A DNA stretch of 38,875 bases from XYA12-FULL-58-9 sp001798605 (GCA_036736205.1 DAINMX010000037.1:1-38875), one strand, 5' to 3'; numbered from the stretch's first letter, positions 7,582 to 16,540 are shown. Notes: generated by a model not told the origin, from the letters alone. Program-made: numbers and translations.

Positions 7582-9123
7582 ATGGGAAACCTGAGCATTC
7601 TTCCGAGTTGGAAGGCCGACTTTGTCGAACCGGAAAAGGTACGCTTCAACACAAAGGCCCCTTCTCTCGACTCGGTTCGTGGCAACGACGGCGTACTGGA
7701 GTTGGGCTCGACGGGGTCGAGTGTCGCCTACGTTCAACAGAAGCTCGACACCATTCTCAAACACTATCTTCCCTTCGCGAACCTAGCGGGACTTGATGCC
7801 GACGGATATTATGGCGTACTGACGTACCGGACGGTGTTGTGGCTGCAACAGAAATTTGGCATTCAGGCGCAAGATGGAAAGATCGACGAGGCCACTCTCG
7901 CCAAGATCGAAGAGTTGGTTCGCGGAATCAAAACCGGCGAGGCTCTCGCCAAAGACAGCGTGACTCGAACATCGAATGGAACGATATCGATCAGCCTCGA
8001 TTCATTGACGCCAATCGACGTAGACCCGTTGGCCCCCGGTCAGAACCAATCCATAGTTCAACCACGAGGACCTTTGGATCTCGTCGCTGCGGTTGGTGTG
8101 GGAGCTCCCAACGACAGTCGAGATGTCGATCGTGTGCAGATGGCATTGGTCCCCGAGTACCTCGGAGTCGGTGACTTCGTCAGGGGTGAATTCGGTGAGA
8201 CCACCGAGAGAGCCCTTCTGGCCTTTCTCGGCAATCCCACCGCCGCCTGTGACCAGCGGATCACACCAACGGGTGCGGCCGCTGACAGGCTCGCAGCCCA
8301 CGAGAGCGCTCAACTCAACTCCGTGGCACCACCACCGCCGCCGTTTGCGTTGGTCACAGACCCCTTCATCCAATCCAGCGTCGGTGCAAATGGTGATGAA
8401 AGGCGAGGGGACAACGTCAAGGCGGTTCAGGTGCGACTGCGAGAGCTGGGCTTTCCAGTGGAGGTCGATGGGCAGTTTGGCCCCAAGACGGAAACCTACA
8501 TTCGTCTGTTCGCGTCCATTGTTGAGGGAAAAGAACAGCACCACAACGCGACGGCCACCTTGGAGCCTTACGGTACGGTAACTCAGGCTTTGTTCTCCCC
8601 GGATGCGCCGACATGGGTGCAGGTGAAAGATGGCGGCATTGGCTGGAAGAGTGTGGACAGAGATCATTATGACTATGCCGTCAACAAGACCCTGACGGTC
8701 CTTGAGCAGGTGGGTGCGGCGTATCAGCAAGAGTTTCTGTCGACCCACCCAACATCCTCACTCATCAAGGTCAATGATGTCAGTCGGGAAGATGGCAAGG
8801 TCGTGTGGCGAAATGGTGCACCTGAGCATCGGTCACACAGAAATGGTTTGGATGTCGACATCAGCCTGCCAAAGAAGGCAGGAAGCGACAATTTCGATGG
8901 AGGGACGCGTACAGATTGGGCCGACTACGACCAAGAGGCCGCGTTCGCTATCATCAAGGCCTTTGCCGAGAATCCCGATGTCGAACGAGTGATTGTCGGT
9001 GACAAAGAATTACGGGACCGCGCACTTGCCTCTGGACACACCTGGGCCACAAAGCTGCTGTTCGATGAGCATCACAGTAACCACCTACACGTCGACATTG
9101 CTCCGATGGTAGGCAGAACCTAG
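7582..9123 (+). CDS. Peptidoglycan-binding protein with M74/MepA-like endopeptidase domain
   Basis: Predicted to bind and cut peptidoglycan cross-links. The N-terminal part holds a peptidoglycan-binding repeat (LGSTGSSVAYVQQKL ... DADGYYGVLTYRTVLWLQQKFG), and a second one appears mid-protein (NVKAVQVRLRELGFPVEVDGQFG). The C-terminal domain carries the LAS-type metallopeptidase zinc motifs HRSHRNGLDVDI and HLHVDI, closest to penicillin-insensitive murein endopeptidase (M74). Length is 513 residues from the ATG at 7582, preceded by a GGGATAGG ribosome binding site; the frame is open upstream to a TTG at 7534. Neither start gives a visible Sec signal or lipobox, which is odd for a wall enzyme. 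It may leave the cell by lysis or a dedicated secretion route, or the true start may have been missed. A Pro-rich linker lies between the two halves. Confidence 0.85.
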   Translation: MGNLSILPSWKADFVEPEKVRFNTKAPSLDSVRGNDGVLELGSTGSSVAYVQQKLDTILKHYLPFANLAGLDADGYYGVLTYRTVLWLQQKFGIQAQDGKIDEATLAKIEELVRGIKTGEALAKDSVTRTSNGTISISLDSLTPIDVDPLAPGQNQSIVQPRGPLDLVAAVGVGAPNDSRDVDRVQMALVPEYLGVGDFVRGEFGETTERALLAFLGNPTAACDQRITPTGAAADRLAAHESAQLNSVAPPPPPFALVTDPFIQSSVGANGDERRGDNVKAVQVRLRELGFPVEVDGQFGPKTETYIRLFASIVEGKEQHHNATATLEPYGTVTQALFSPDAPTWVQVKDGGIGWKSVDRDHYDYAVNKTLTVLEQVGAAYQQEFLSTHPTSSLIKVNDVSREDGKVVWRNGAPEHRSHRNGLDVDISLPKKAGSDNFDGGTRTDWADYDQEAAFAIIKAFAENPDVERVIVGDKELRDRALASGHTWATKLLFDEHHSNHLHVDIAPMVGRT

Positions 9124-9132
9124 CAAAGCTGC

Positions 9133-9597
9133 CTATAGATCGATGGGGTAGACCGGCTGCCGCGGCGCATTGTATTCGGGCCCCGGCATGAAGAGCGCAA
9201 CCACGAGATAGGCGACAGCCATCAGGCCAAAGCTCAAGGTTGCGAGACTCAGGGCCACCAAGCGGACCACACTGGGATCGAGGTCCCACCGCCGGGAGAT
9301 ACCGCCGCACACTCCCAAGAACTTGCGGTCCTGGGCTGTGCGCTGCAAGGGCGGCAGGTGCCTGCCGTTGCCATTTTGTTTCCAGATCACGGGATCAGCT
9401 GGGACGGCATCTTGATGCGGAATGATCCACCACATCACTAGGTAGACGAGGATGCCCGTGCCCATGAAGATGACTGCCAAAAGCCAAAATAGCCGGACCA
9501 GATTTGCGCTGATGCCAAAGTGTTGAGCAATGCCCTGACAAACCCCAGCAAAGATGCCATCCCGTGAGCGAATGATTCGTCCCGTGCTGTAACCCAT
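9133..9597 (-). CDS. Membrane protein with two PspC domains
   Basis: A 154-residue protein of two consecutive PspC-type modules. Each has the signature of a short amphipathic start followed by a Gly-rich turn and a hydrophobic helix: GIFAGVCQGIAQHFGIS with a first membrane segment (VRLFWLLAVIFMGTGILVYL), and KFLGVCGGISRRWDLDPS with a second. PspC proteins sit in the inner membrane and take part in phage-shock envelope-stress responses in enterobacteria; here only the fold is evident. I chose the ATG at 9597, preceded by GGAGAC; the frame is open upstream to 9657 but with a poor start. A convincing promoter lies directly upstream, divergent from the promoter of the ribbon-helix-helix gene. No pspA-like gene is in the window. 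Confidence 0.88.
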   Translation of the reverse strand: MGYSTGRIIRSRDGIFAGVCQGIAQHFGISANLVRLFWLLAVIFMGTGILVYLVMWWIIPHQDAVPADPVIWKQNGNGRHLPPLQRTAQDRKFLGVCGGISRRWDLDPSVVRLVALSLATLSFGLMAVAYLVVALFMPGPEYNAPRQPVYPIDL

Positions 9598-9636
9598 CGT
9601 TGCGTCTCCATGCACGTCAAAGCGTAATAAGAAGTG

Positions 9637-9664
9637 ATGATACACTCTGATACGCATTGGTCAA
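9637..9664 (-). promoter_or_regulatory. Sigma-70-type promoter for the PspC gene
   Basis: On the minus strand TTGACC (9664-9659) and TATCAT (9642-9637) are separated by 16 bp, upstream of the ATG at 9597. The match is good at the -35 and fair at the -10. It was predicted by eye only. Confidence 0.5.
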
Positions 9665-9679
9665 CATCAAATTTCATTC

Positions 9680-9707
9680 TTGTCATTATTGTCTAAATAT
9701 GTATATT
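9680..9707 (+). promoter_or_regulatory. Sigma-70-type promoter for the ribbon-helix-helix gene
   Basis: TTGTCA (9680-9685) and TATATT (9702-9707) have 16-bp spacing in a short AT-rich stretch, and the gene starts at 9740. It lies back to back with the promoter of the PspC gene, so a regulator binding here could control both. It was predicted by eye only. Confidence 0.5.
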
Positions 9708-9739
9708 GAGGCACCACGAACCACATTTCAGGCACATTT

Positions 9740-10069
9740 ATGGACAAGTCCTATCGTCGCGTAAATATTACAATTTCTGAAGCGCAGTACGCACAGCTCG
9801 CAGAGCTTGGGCTCAATTTTTCAGGACTTGTCCGTGATTTGCTTGGGGATTATTTGTCGGAGAATGTGATATCACTGCAAGTCACTGAAAAAACGCGGCA
9901 AATATACGATCTCATCGTCTCCAACACCGGCTCGACCGACCAAGAAATTGAAGTTCACCTGCGCCAGGCCCTCGCCGAGGTCTTGAAGAAGCGGATCGCC
10001 GAGATGGAAGAACTGCGTGCGCAGCTTGAGGTGGAAGTCGACATCGAAGAACAAAAGAAGATCCGGTGA
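9740..10069 (+). CDS. Ribbon-helix-helix-like small protein, 109 aa
   Basis: A 109-residue protein. The first 45 residues (YRRVNITISEAQYAQLAELG, then a second helix with LVRDLLGDYLSE) fit the beta-strand/helix/helix pattern of ribbon-helix-helix DNA-binding proteins such as CopG or CcdA. The remainder is a long, charged, probably coiled-coil helix ending in Glu/Lys repeats. A transcription regulator or antitoxin-like role is inferred; no toxin gene lies beside it. It is divergent from the PspC gene across a compact AT-rich region with promoters on both strands, so autoregulation and control of the PspC gene are plausible. No strong ribosome binding site precedes the ATG. Confidence 0.65.
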   Translation: MDKSYRRVNITISEAQYAQLAELGLNFSGLVRDLLGDYLSENVISLQVTEKTRQIYDLIVSNTGSTDQEIEVHLRQALAEVLKKRIAEMEELRAQLEVEVDIEEQKKIR

Positions 10070-10084
10070 GACAAAGAGCTGTAA

Positions 10085-10111
10085 CCCTCGCCAGTATATT
10101 GATGGCAAGGG
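10085..10111 (+). terminator. Imperfect hairpin after the ribbon-helix-helix gene
   Basis: CCCTCGCCA (10085-10093) pairs with TGGCAAGGG (10103-10111) with one mismatch and a 9-base loop, 15 bases after the stop codon. Only a short T-containing stretch follows, so termination strength is doubtful. Confidence 0.35.
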
Positions 10112-10168
10112 GTTAATTGGTACAGTGTGCGGGTGGTCAAAAAGGGGATCCGTCGCGCTGCCAACGTC

Positions 10169-12163
10169 ATGAAACAAATGTCGGCAAAACTAGAAAGAAA
10201 GGTTCTGCTGGCGATTGTAACTTGCCTTGGTTTCAGCAGTACCGCCACCGCCGTCCCGGAGCCGAAACCGGAATCTCCCATTATCGCCGACACCACTGCA
10301 CCAATTATTCTCCACAGTCCCTGCCAGGTGTTCGGCCCGCACGAGCTCGTCCAGATTCGCGTGCGATTTCTCGACCAATCAAGGCTGGTGGCACCCAGGG
10401 TGGCCTATCGCAAGACCGGGGAATCATCCTGGAGCTACGCGACACTCGCATGGGATACGAGCTCACAAGCATTCGCCGCCGAGTTGCCCGCAGGATTGGA
10501 GCCCGGTTTCGACTACTTCATCGAAGTCTACGACGAACATGGCAATGGCCCGAGTCGGGTCGGTGGCCCTGACACGGCCATCGCAGCACATTTTGCGGAC
10601 AACGCAAAGCTGTGCAATCAACTGCCGCCCGTATTCAAGAGGCCCAAAGCCTCCTCGGAAGTCGGTGTGTCCGCCTCTATGGGTGAGATAACAGAGCTTC
10701 CCTGGACGTCACTGTTTTACGGTCGAGTGGACGTTGGTGCGGCGATGTTCCTCACTCGGCCACAGAACTCTATGTTTGATACGTTGGGGGGCAGCGCCAC
10801 CGGAAAGTTGGGGATTCGGCTCAGTCGAATCCCAGACAGTTTCCTTCGGCAGGTTGCTGGCGAAATTGAGGCCGGCTGGTTTGGCTTTTCCCGTGCAACA
10901 AATGGGCGTGACGGTGGTGTCGGCTTTGGCGGATTGGGGATTGCGGTTGATCTTCGTGATGAGAGAGCCTGGTTGGTACCGCGAATTGATGCCCACGCTG
11001 GTGTTGGCCGCACTGGAGCGCTCAATCGGTTCATGTGTGACGCCACTTTGGCTGCGGATTTTGATCTCGGCCTTGCTCGACTCGGACCTTTCGTCAAATA
11101 CATATACGTCGTGTCAGATCCAGGTGACGGCGAGCTCAGGGGAGGGGCTCACCTCGTCGCTGCCGGTGCTACGTTGGCCATCGGGCCTACCGTCGCGTTG
11201 CCGCTGGTGGAAGGCGGTCCAGGTGCCAACGGGGTAGCGTACGCCGCAGACCAGGTGGCAACAGACGGCCAAGGTGACTCCGAGGAATCTACCGATGGTG
11301 AACAAGGGCCCACGGAATGGATGATCGGTGATGTGTTGGTATCGATCGACAAGCGGGATCCAACGACCATGCAGCTGGCTGGCCTGACCGTGGATATTGC
11401 GGAGGGGAAGACGGGTTCTCTGGAAATCGACGGATTGGCGATAGAGCTAGCGAACCGTGAGGGCTTGGTGCTCTCGGGGTTCCCAATCTCGATCGACCCC
11501 GATCAGGACTTCGTTCCCGGCAAGAATGACGCCTGTCCGCAGCAGTCCGAAGACTTGGATGGTTATCGAGATGAGGACGGATGTCCTGATCCTGACAACG
11601 ATGATGACGGCGTATTGGACGGCAACGACGCATGTCCGAACGTGCCCGGCGACACCGCCGCCGGACCAACCAGGGGTTGTCCACGTGAGAAAACGGCTGC
11701 GGCTCAAATCAGTCGTGAAAAAACTTCACCCAAGCAATCCTGGAAGGACATGCCGGAGTTCCGTGAGGTTGTCAAAGCTGTGGAAAGCCGGCAGCTTCTA
11801 TTTCCATTCGGCCGTGCTCACATTGGCCCTGCGCAGCAACGCATGTTTCGTGAGTTGGCGACAATCTTGGAGAAGCATCCGGAAGTCTTCATTCGGATCG
11901 AAGGTCATACGGATTACATTGGACCGAAGAAATACAATGAGAAGCTGTCCTTGTGGCGAGCCCAAGTCATTAGGCGCCAATTGATGAAGCGGGGCATTGC
12001 TGGCGAGCGAATAGAAGTTCGGGGTCACGGTGAATCCAAACCCATAGCACCCGTGCTGCAAGGCAACAGTTATCGAGCGCGGCGAGCACGACGCCTCAAC
12101 CGTCGTGTGGAGTTCTTCGTCCTGGACGAAACATTCAGAGCAGCACCGGATCTGCCACAATGA
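10169..12163 (+). CDS. OmpA-family outer-membrane protein with TSP type-3 repeats
   Basis: A 664-residue exported envelope protein. The N terminus is a Sec signal (KLERKVLLAIVTCLGFSSTATA). A fibronectin/Ig-like N-terminal region follows (residues about 35-135), then a long beta-rich middle that may form a barrel. An Asp-rich segment at about 443-508 contains calcium-binding thrombospondin type-3 repeats (DPDNDDDGVLDGNDACPNVPGD). The C-terminal OmpA domain, which grips peptidoglycan, carries EGHTDYIGPKKYNEKLSLWRAQ and an RRVEFFV end. The start is uncertain: ATG at 10169 gives the cleanest signal peptide, but the frame is open to a GTG at 10127. It probably links outer membrane and wall. It is convergent with the Ser/Thr kinase gene. 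This architecture is common in Myxococcota and relatives. Confidence 0.9.
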   Translation: MKQMSAKLERKVLLAIVTCLGFSSTATAVPEPKPESPIIADTTAPIILHSPCQVFGPHELVQIRVRFLDQSRLVAPRVAYRKTGESSWSYATLAWDTSSQAFAAELPAGLEPGFDYFIEVYDEHGNGPSRVGGPDTAIAAHFADNAKLCNQLPPVFKRPKASSEVGVSASMGEITELPWTSLFYGRVDVGAAMFLTRPQNSMFDTLGGSATGKLGIRLSRIPDSFLRQVAGEIEAGWFGFSRATNGRDGGVGFGGLGIAVDLRDERAWLVPRIDAHAGVGRTGALNRFMCDATLAADFDLGLARLGPFVKYIYVVSDPGDGELRGGAHLVAAGATLAIGPTVALPLVEGGPGANGVAYAADQVATDGQGDSEESTDGEQGPTEWMIGDVLVSIDKRDPTTMQLAGLTVDIAEGKTGSLEIDGLAIELANREGLVLSGFPISIDPDQDFVPGKNDACPQQSEDLDGYRDEDGCPDPDNDDDGVLDGNDACPNVPGDTAAGPTRGCPREKTAAAQISREKTSPKQSWKDMPEFREVVKAVESRQLLFPFGRAHIGPAQQRMFRELATILEKHPEVFIRIEGHTDYIGPKKYNEKLSLWRAQVIRRQLMKRGIAGERIEVRGHGESKPIAPVLQGNSYRARRARRLNRRVEFFVLDETFRAAPDLPQ

Positions 12164-12172
12164 AGAGAGCCA

Positions 12173-12184
12173 GAGGATATCCTC
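12173..12184. terminator. 12-bp palindrome between convergent genes
   Basis: GAGGATATCCTC is a perfect palindrome ten bases after the OmpA-protein stop, in the 81-bp gap before the convergent kinase gene ends. It might contribute to termination, but no T-tract follows on either strand. Confidence 0.25.
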
Positions 12185-12244
12185 CAGCCTTTGGTCAACA
12201 CCCTATATTCAATGCAATCGTCAAACGGCATTGAAAGTCGTTCT

Positions 12245-14338
12245 TTAATTCTTGATGTTGAGCGTCAGCGGAAACGACACGGGAAAATCAACGGTCGGTT
12301 GCGGCCGTGTGCGAACCTTCATGAACGTGCGTCGCAGGCATTCGTCCACCGTGGTCAGGCCGGTGTTCGGCTTGAGGTCAACACCACTTACCTGTCCCGA
12401 TGTCGCGATTCTGATCTGCACCGAGATGCTGCTTGGGATCCCTTCCTTTCCGGCGAGAGCACCCATGCACTTCTGAACGGCCGCCAACTGCATTTTGACG
12501 GCGGCCTGCACCTCATTGCCTGTCAAAGGTTTCAACGCCGGAGCGTCTTCAACCACTGGCTCCACCGCATTCTCCACGGTGGGCGCGGGAACCTGGTCGG
12601 GTTCGGGTTCGGGGTCGGAGACCGCTGAAGGTGGGACCTTGACTGACGCCTTGGTCTGCCCCTTCCCCTTCTTCTTATTTCGCGGTTTGATGGTTTCAAT
12701 CACTTTCTCGGGTAGGGGAGCTGTGTGACGGGCAGGAGACGGAAGCTCCGCATAGGTTTCGTGTATTTGGTCGTCATGAGCTCTCACGGGAAGACTGCGC
12801 AGGACATCCCGGAGGCACATAGCGGCATTTCCCAGCGCTCCATCGTCCTGAGACAAAGTCACGGAGGAAACACCGCCGGCAGGTGGAATGGCAAGCTTGG
12901 CGACGAGGTTTTCGATCGAGCGGAGGGACTCGGGCCCATCCGTGTAGCAGCCAATGAGGCGACGCGTTTCGCCATCCACAGTTGATTGCACCTCTTGCGC
13001 AATGGATATGGAAGGTCGGAACGACCCCTCCAGGACGTTCTTGATTGTGTCTTTAAACAGCACGCCTACCACTGCCACGAGTGCGACCAGGGTCAACAAC
13101 ACGACCACGAGAACACCATTCCCGCGGCGTTTCGCCGATGGAACGCTACTGGGAACCGGCGGAGCAGGACGCACGCTTTTAAGGGTGAGCTCAGAGATTT
13201 CCGGAAGCATGTAGTCCGGTGTCGGCGGCACCTCCCCGCCGGCAACACCTGACAGGTGTTCTTCTGTCGCGATGATCTTTTCAATCTCCACAAACAATTC
13301 TGGATGGCTGTCAAAATAACTCTTGGAAATATTGGCAAAGTCGTCCGCGGTGTGCGGGAAGATGGCCTGGTTGAGCGCATCCAGGAATTCGGCGGCCGTG
13401 AAATAACGTTGCGCAGGGTTTCGAGCGAGTGCCTTTCGCAAAGTCAATTCATATTCCCGTGGTATGTCGTCGCGGAACTTCTCCAACGGTGGAACAACGG
13501 CCTTTGCGATGAGGTGCAGAGTATGGATTTCATCCTTTCCCTTGAACAACCGGCGGGAGGTCAAAGCCTCCCACATGAGGATTCCGGCACAAAAAATGTC
13601 TAGGCGTTGGTCAGGGATAATGCCTTCAAGTTGTTCCGGTGCGATATAGCCGACCTTACCCTTGAGGACGTCGGGACTTGTGGTAGAGATTTCGTTTCGT
13701 GCTTTTGCTATGCCAAAGTCGGTGATTTTGACCCAGGCATCTTTCGTTACCAAGATGTTCTGCGGGGTGATGTCGCGGTGGAGAATCGGCATCGGGGTTC
13801 CGTCATGACCCCGCATGTTGTGGGCATAGGCAAGCCCCCGCAGCACCTCCATGACGATGTAAATGGCCACTTCGTGCGGGAGAAAGGCTCGGTTTCTGTA
13901 TAAGTGTTGCAGAAGATATCCAACGGTAATGCCGGGCACGAACTCCATGGCAATGAAATAATCTTTGCCATGCTTGGCCAAGTCGAAAATCTGAACAACA
14001 TTGGGATGGCGCAGAAGGACCGTCAGCTTGGCTTCGTTGATCATCATTTCAACGAAGGCCCGCTCCTCCGAGAGGTGGGGTAGTATCTTCTTGATTGCCA
14101 CCTCGCGCTCAAAACCCTCGACACCAGAGACTTTGCCGTAATAGACCTCGCCCATTCCGCCGGCGGCTATGCGCTTGACAAGGATGTATTGACCGAGTTG
14201 TCGCGGTAATGAGGCGTCGAGGTTCCCCGATGCCAGCGTGATCCGTTCGCCGCACAAACACCGAGCGGCATTCCTACCCGCCGTGAGCGCAGGATCCGTC
14301 TCGTATTTCCGACGGCATAACGAGCAGGTGATCTCCAC
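12245..14338 (-). CDS. Transmembrane Ser/Thr protein kinase with zinc-ribbon-like N terminus and AgmX/PglI-like C terminus
   Basis: A 697-residue eukaryotic-type (PknB-like) kinase. The N terminus (C5, C8, C27, C29) looks like a small zinc-ribbon. The kinase domain spans about 50-315: glycine loop AAGGMGEVY, ATP lysine K83 in VAIKKI, catalytic HRDITPQN with D189, then DFGIAKA and an APEQ segment. A single membrane helix lies at about 407-429. The outside part is Pro/Lys-rich and ends in a domain of about 100 residues with conserved Cys (VQKCMGAL, VDECLRRTF), resembling the C-terminal AgmX/PglI domain of myxobacterial proteins. The GTG at 14338 with AAGGGA upstream is the best start; the frame is open to 14419, but those extra residues do not look coding. 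The kinase faces the cytoplasm. Substrates are unknown. Confidence 0.9.
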   Translation of the reverse strand: MEITCSLCRRKYETDPALTAGRNAARCLCGERITLASGNLDASLPRQLGQYILVKRIAAGGMGEVYYGKVSGVEGFEREVAIKKILPHLSEERAFVEMMINEAKLTVLLRHPNVVQIFDLAKHGKDYFIAMEFVPGITVGYLLQHLYRNRAFLPHEVAIYIVMEVLRGLAYAHNMRGHDGTPMPILHRDITPQNILVTKDAWVKITDFGIAKARNEISTTSPDVLKGKVGYIAPEQLEGIIPDQRLDIFCAGILMWEALTSRRLFKGKDEIHTLHLIAKAVVPPLEKFRDDIPREYELTLRKALARNPAQRYFTAAEFLDALNQAIFPHTADDFANISKSYFDSHPELFVEIEKIIATEEHLSGVAGGEVPPTPDYMLPEISELTLKSVRPAPPVPSSVPSAKRRGNGVLVVVLLTLVALVAVVGVLFKDTIKNVLEGSFRPSISIAQEVQSTVDGETRRLIGCYTDGPESLRSIENLVAKLAIPPAGGVSSVTLSQDDGALGNAAMCLRDVLRSLPVRAHDDQIHETYAELPSPARHTAPLPEKVIETIKPRNKKKGKGQTKASVKVPPSAVSDPEPEPDQVPAPTVENAVEPVVEDAPALKPLTGNEVQAAVKMQLAAVQKCMGALAGKEGIPSSISVQIRIATSGQVSGVDLKPNTGLTTVDECLRRTFMKVRTRPQPTVDFPVSFPLTLNIKN

Positions 14339-14407
14339 TAGACAGTCCCTTCGACAACGATGGTTTCTGCCACAGGAGTCAGAGTGTGTCCATAAGGTGT
14401 AATGACC

Positions 14408-14431
14408 CCGAATCACCATCTGGCGATTCGG
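14408..14431. promoter_or_regulatory. Inverted repeat in the divergent kinase/amidohydrolase region
   Basis: CCGAATC (14408-14414) and GATTCGG (14425-14431) form a perfect 7-bp inverted repeat with a 10-base centre that also contains CC...GG. It lies about 70 bp upstream of the chosen kinase start and 160 bp upstream of the amidohydrolase start. This is a plausible operator for a dimeric regulator. No regulator can be named. Confidence 0.35.
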
Positions 14432-14590
14432 AAATTATTTGATGGTGGATTTGAAGTGAGCGGCGTCGCAGCCAATCAACAAAGATGACCGTTTCAAACA
14501 ACAGGCTGCTCGCCAAGCAACTTGTGGCGGTCGATTGGACTTCTTCTGCAGACCGTTGCATGCCGGTGAAAATGACCGCATTCTTGACCG

Positions 14591-16051
14591 ATGCCTCTCT
14601 GGAAAATGCCATTTACGACCAAACTCCTTGGCTCCGCGGTAGTCGTTTTGCCACTTCTCACGCTCGCGTGCGGTGCAACTCCGCCGCGGCAGTTGCTCAT
14701 TCGCGCCGGTCGACTCATCGACGGCACCGGTGCCGCGGCGCAATCCAACGTGGTTGTATCAATAGAGGATGGGCTGATTCGCTCCATCCTGCCGGACAAG
14801 AATGAACCGGCCCCAGCGGGTGTCCATGTCATCGACGCGCGCACGCTCACGGTGATGCCAGGCATGGTCAATGCCCATGCCCATCTCTTTTCCGGTGGTG
14901 GGTGCGATCCGGGGATAGGAACGGGTCCCAGCCAGGCTTTTCGCAACCTACACGCGGCCCTCCGCGGTGGTGTTACGTCCATCGCTGACCTCGGTGCTCC
15001 CGTGGAGTTTGTTACTGCCCTGCGCCGCCACGTTGGTACCGGAAGACATCGCGGGCCGCGGGTGTTTGTGAGCGGCCCGGTTCTCACCGCCAAAGATGGA
15101 TACCCCATCGACTTCATGGGCCGCGAAGCTGTCGAGCAGGCAGCGGTGATTGAAATCCAAACCCCCATGCGCGCTCGCGCCCTCGTGCGTGATCTCGATA
15201 AGGCCGGAGTCGATCTCATCAAAGTGGGTCTGCAAGAGCGTTCTTACAACGGTGAGCCCCTCAACATGATGAGTGAAGAGGTGCTGTGCGCCATCGTGGA
15301 TGAAGCGCATCAACAGGAGCTGCGGGTGGTGGTGCACGCCGCGACTCGGGCGTCATACGATCTCGCATTGGCGTGTGGCGTCGACATCCTCGGGCATGGG
15401 TGCCTCGACCCCATCGACGATGCCACCATCGAGAAGATTGTGCAGAAAGACATCCTGGTAATGCCCACTCTCTTCGTGTTCGAGTCTCCGCTTTGGGGGC
15501 CAGCGCATCTAGAACGCCTCGATGAGCCCGAGACCCAGCGAACTTTGACACCGGAGATTATTGCGCACCTGCGTCAGTATGCCGCAGAAGACAAAACCAG
15601 TTATGAGGTTCTGCCGCCTTATCTGCAAACGGGCATCTCCCGCGAGGACGCTCGCAAGGGCTACGAGACACTGCTCGAGAGCACCCGGCGCATGCACGCG
15701 GCCGGAGTCAAGCTCGGTTTAGGTACCGACGCGCCAGTTTGTTTCAACTGGCATGGGTCACCCGTGCAGGAGCTCAAACGTTTGGAGGATGTTGGATTGA
15801 CGCCGCTGCAGGCGTTGAGCGTGGCGACCCGGGGCGGCGCCCAAATACTCAACCTTCAAGACGCCATAGGCACCCTCGCCGTGGGGTATCGCGCCGACCT
15901 CATCGCCGTGGCTGGCAAACCCGACATTGATCTCGACGACGTCAGTCACGTCGAGTGGAGCATGATCGATGGCGTCATGCAAAACCTCGACGGCCCGACC
16001 TTGGGTGAACAGGTCGCCGGATTCTCCCGCTTGGCGTGGGCGTGGCTTTGA
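14591..16051 (+). CDS. Amidohydrolase-family lipoprotein (imidazolonepropionase/prolidase-like)
   Basis: A metal-dependent hydrolase of 486 residues anchored as a lipoprotein. The N terminus is a short charged segment and hydrophobic helix ending in the lipobox LTLAC (C27). The TIM-barrel signature residues are in order: H96-A-H98 in NAHAHLFSG, a likely metal-bridging lysine in LIKVGLQ, histidines in VVVHAATRASY and LGHGCLD, and the catalytic aspartate in GLGTDAP. This order fits the amidohydrolase superfamily branch that includes imidazolonepropionase-like enzymes and Xaa-Pro dipeptidases. Substrates of this branch vary widely and cannot be assigned. The start may instead be the ATG five codons downstream. 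It is divergent from the kinase gene and sits alone. Confidence 0.9.
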   Translation: MPLWKMPFTTKLLGSAVVVLPLLTLACGATPPRQLLIRAGRLIDGTGAAAQSNVVVSIEDGLIRSILPDKNEPAPAGVHVIDARTLTVMPGMVNAHAHLFSGGGCDPGIGTGPSQAFRNLHAALRGGVTSIADLGAPVEFVTALRRHVGTGRHRGPRVFVSGPVLTAKDGYPIDFMGREAVEQAAVIEIQTPMRARALVRDLDKAGVDLIKVGLQERSYNGEPLNMMSEEVLCAIVDEAHQQELRVVVHAATRASYDLALACGVDILGHGCLDPIDDATIEKIVQKDILVMPTLFVFESPLWGPAHLERLDEPETQRTLTPEIIAHLRQYAAEDKTSYEVLPPYLQTGISREDARKGYETLLESTRRMHAAGVKLGLGTDAPVCFNWHGSPVQELKRLEDVGLTPLQALSVATRGGAQILNLQDAIGTLAVGYRADLIAVAGKPDIDLDDVSHVEWSMIDGVMQNLDGPTLGEQVAGFSRLAWAWL

Positions 16052-16141
16052 GTCGTGGACCTGCGCTGAAGATACGACGTTACATGTTCATCGCATCGTT
16101 CTCGATGAAGTCGTCATCCTTGAGTTGACCTCAGCCATGGG

Positions 16142-16540
16142 TTGGGTCAATGGTTCCGTGTGGCGCTAGATGTAGCCGAGTATGTGGGGAATTTGCGACA
16201 GTTGCTGCGGCTCGATTACCGCCGCTGGCGACTGGTGGTCGATCGACAAGTCCTTTCGCAGGTCCTGCCCAAACTCAAGGGCACACGCGCTGTCCTCGAG
16301 CTTCACCTTTGGGGACTGCTGGTGCTTTGCCTCAACGGACACCAAGCCGATGTGCCAGACCTTGCCGATGAAGAGTGGGCAAAGGCAGTGCAGGCCGTCA
16401 ACAACGGCAAATCAATTGATGGCGATCGGTCCGCCGAATTCCTCCGCGCTGCGACGGGAGTCCTCAGGGTAATGGCAACTCTTCGTGAGACAGGAATTTA
16501 TCCAGCCCCGTTACCAAACGGTGAAGCAACTGGCCCTTGA
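16142..16540 (+). CDS. Hypothetical protein, about 132 aa
   Basis: A 132-residue frame starting with TTG (no ATG is available near the N terminus; a GTG lies a few codons in). The product is mostly helical, with a moderately hydrophobic central stretch (VLELHLWGLLVLCLNG) and an acidic second half with regularly spaced Leu/Ala. Its amino-acid composition is protein-like, but I recognise no family. It lies between the amidohydrolase gene and the convergent bactofilin gene. A small, maybe DUF-type, cytoplasmic protein is the most that can be said, and the frame could be spurious. Confidence 0.45.
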   Translation: MGQWFRVALDVAEYVGNLRQLLRLDYRRWRLVVDRQVLSQVLPKLKGTRAVLELHLWGLLVLCLNGHQADVPDLADEEWAKAVQAVNNGKSIDGDRSAEFLRAATGVLRVMATLRETGIYPAPLPNGEATGP

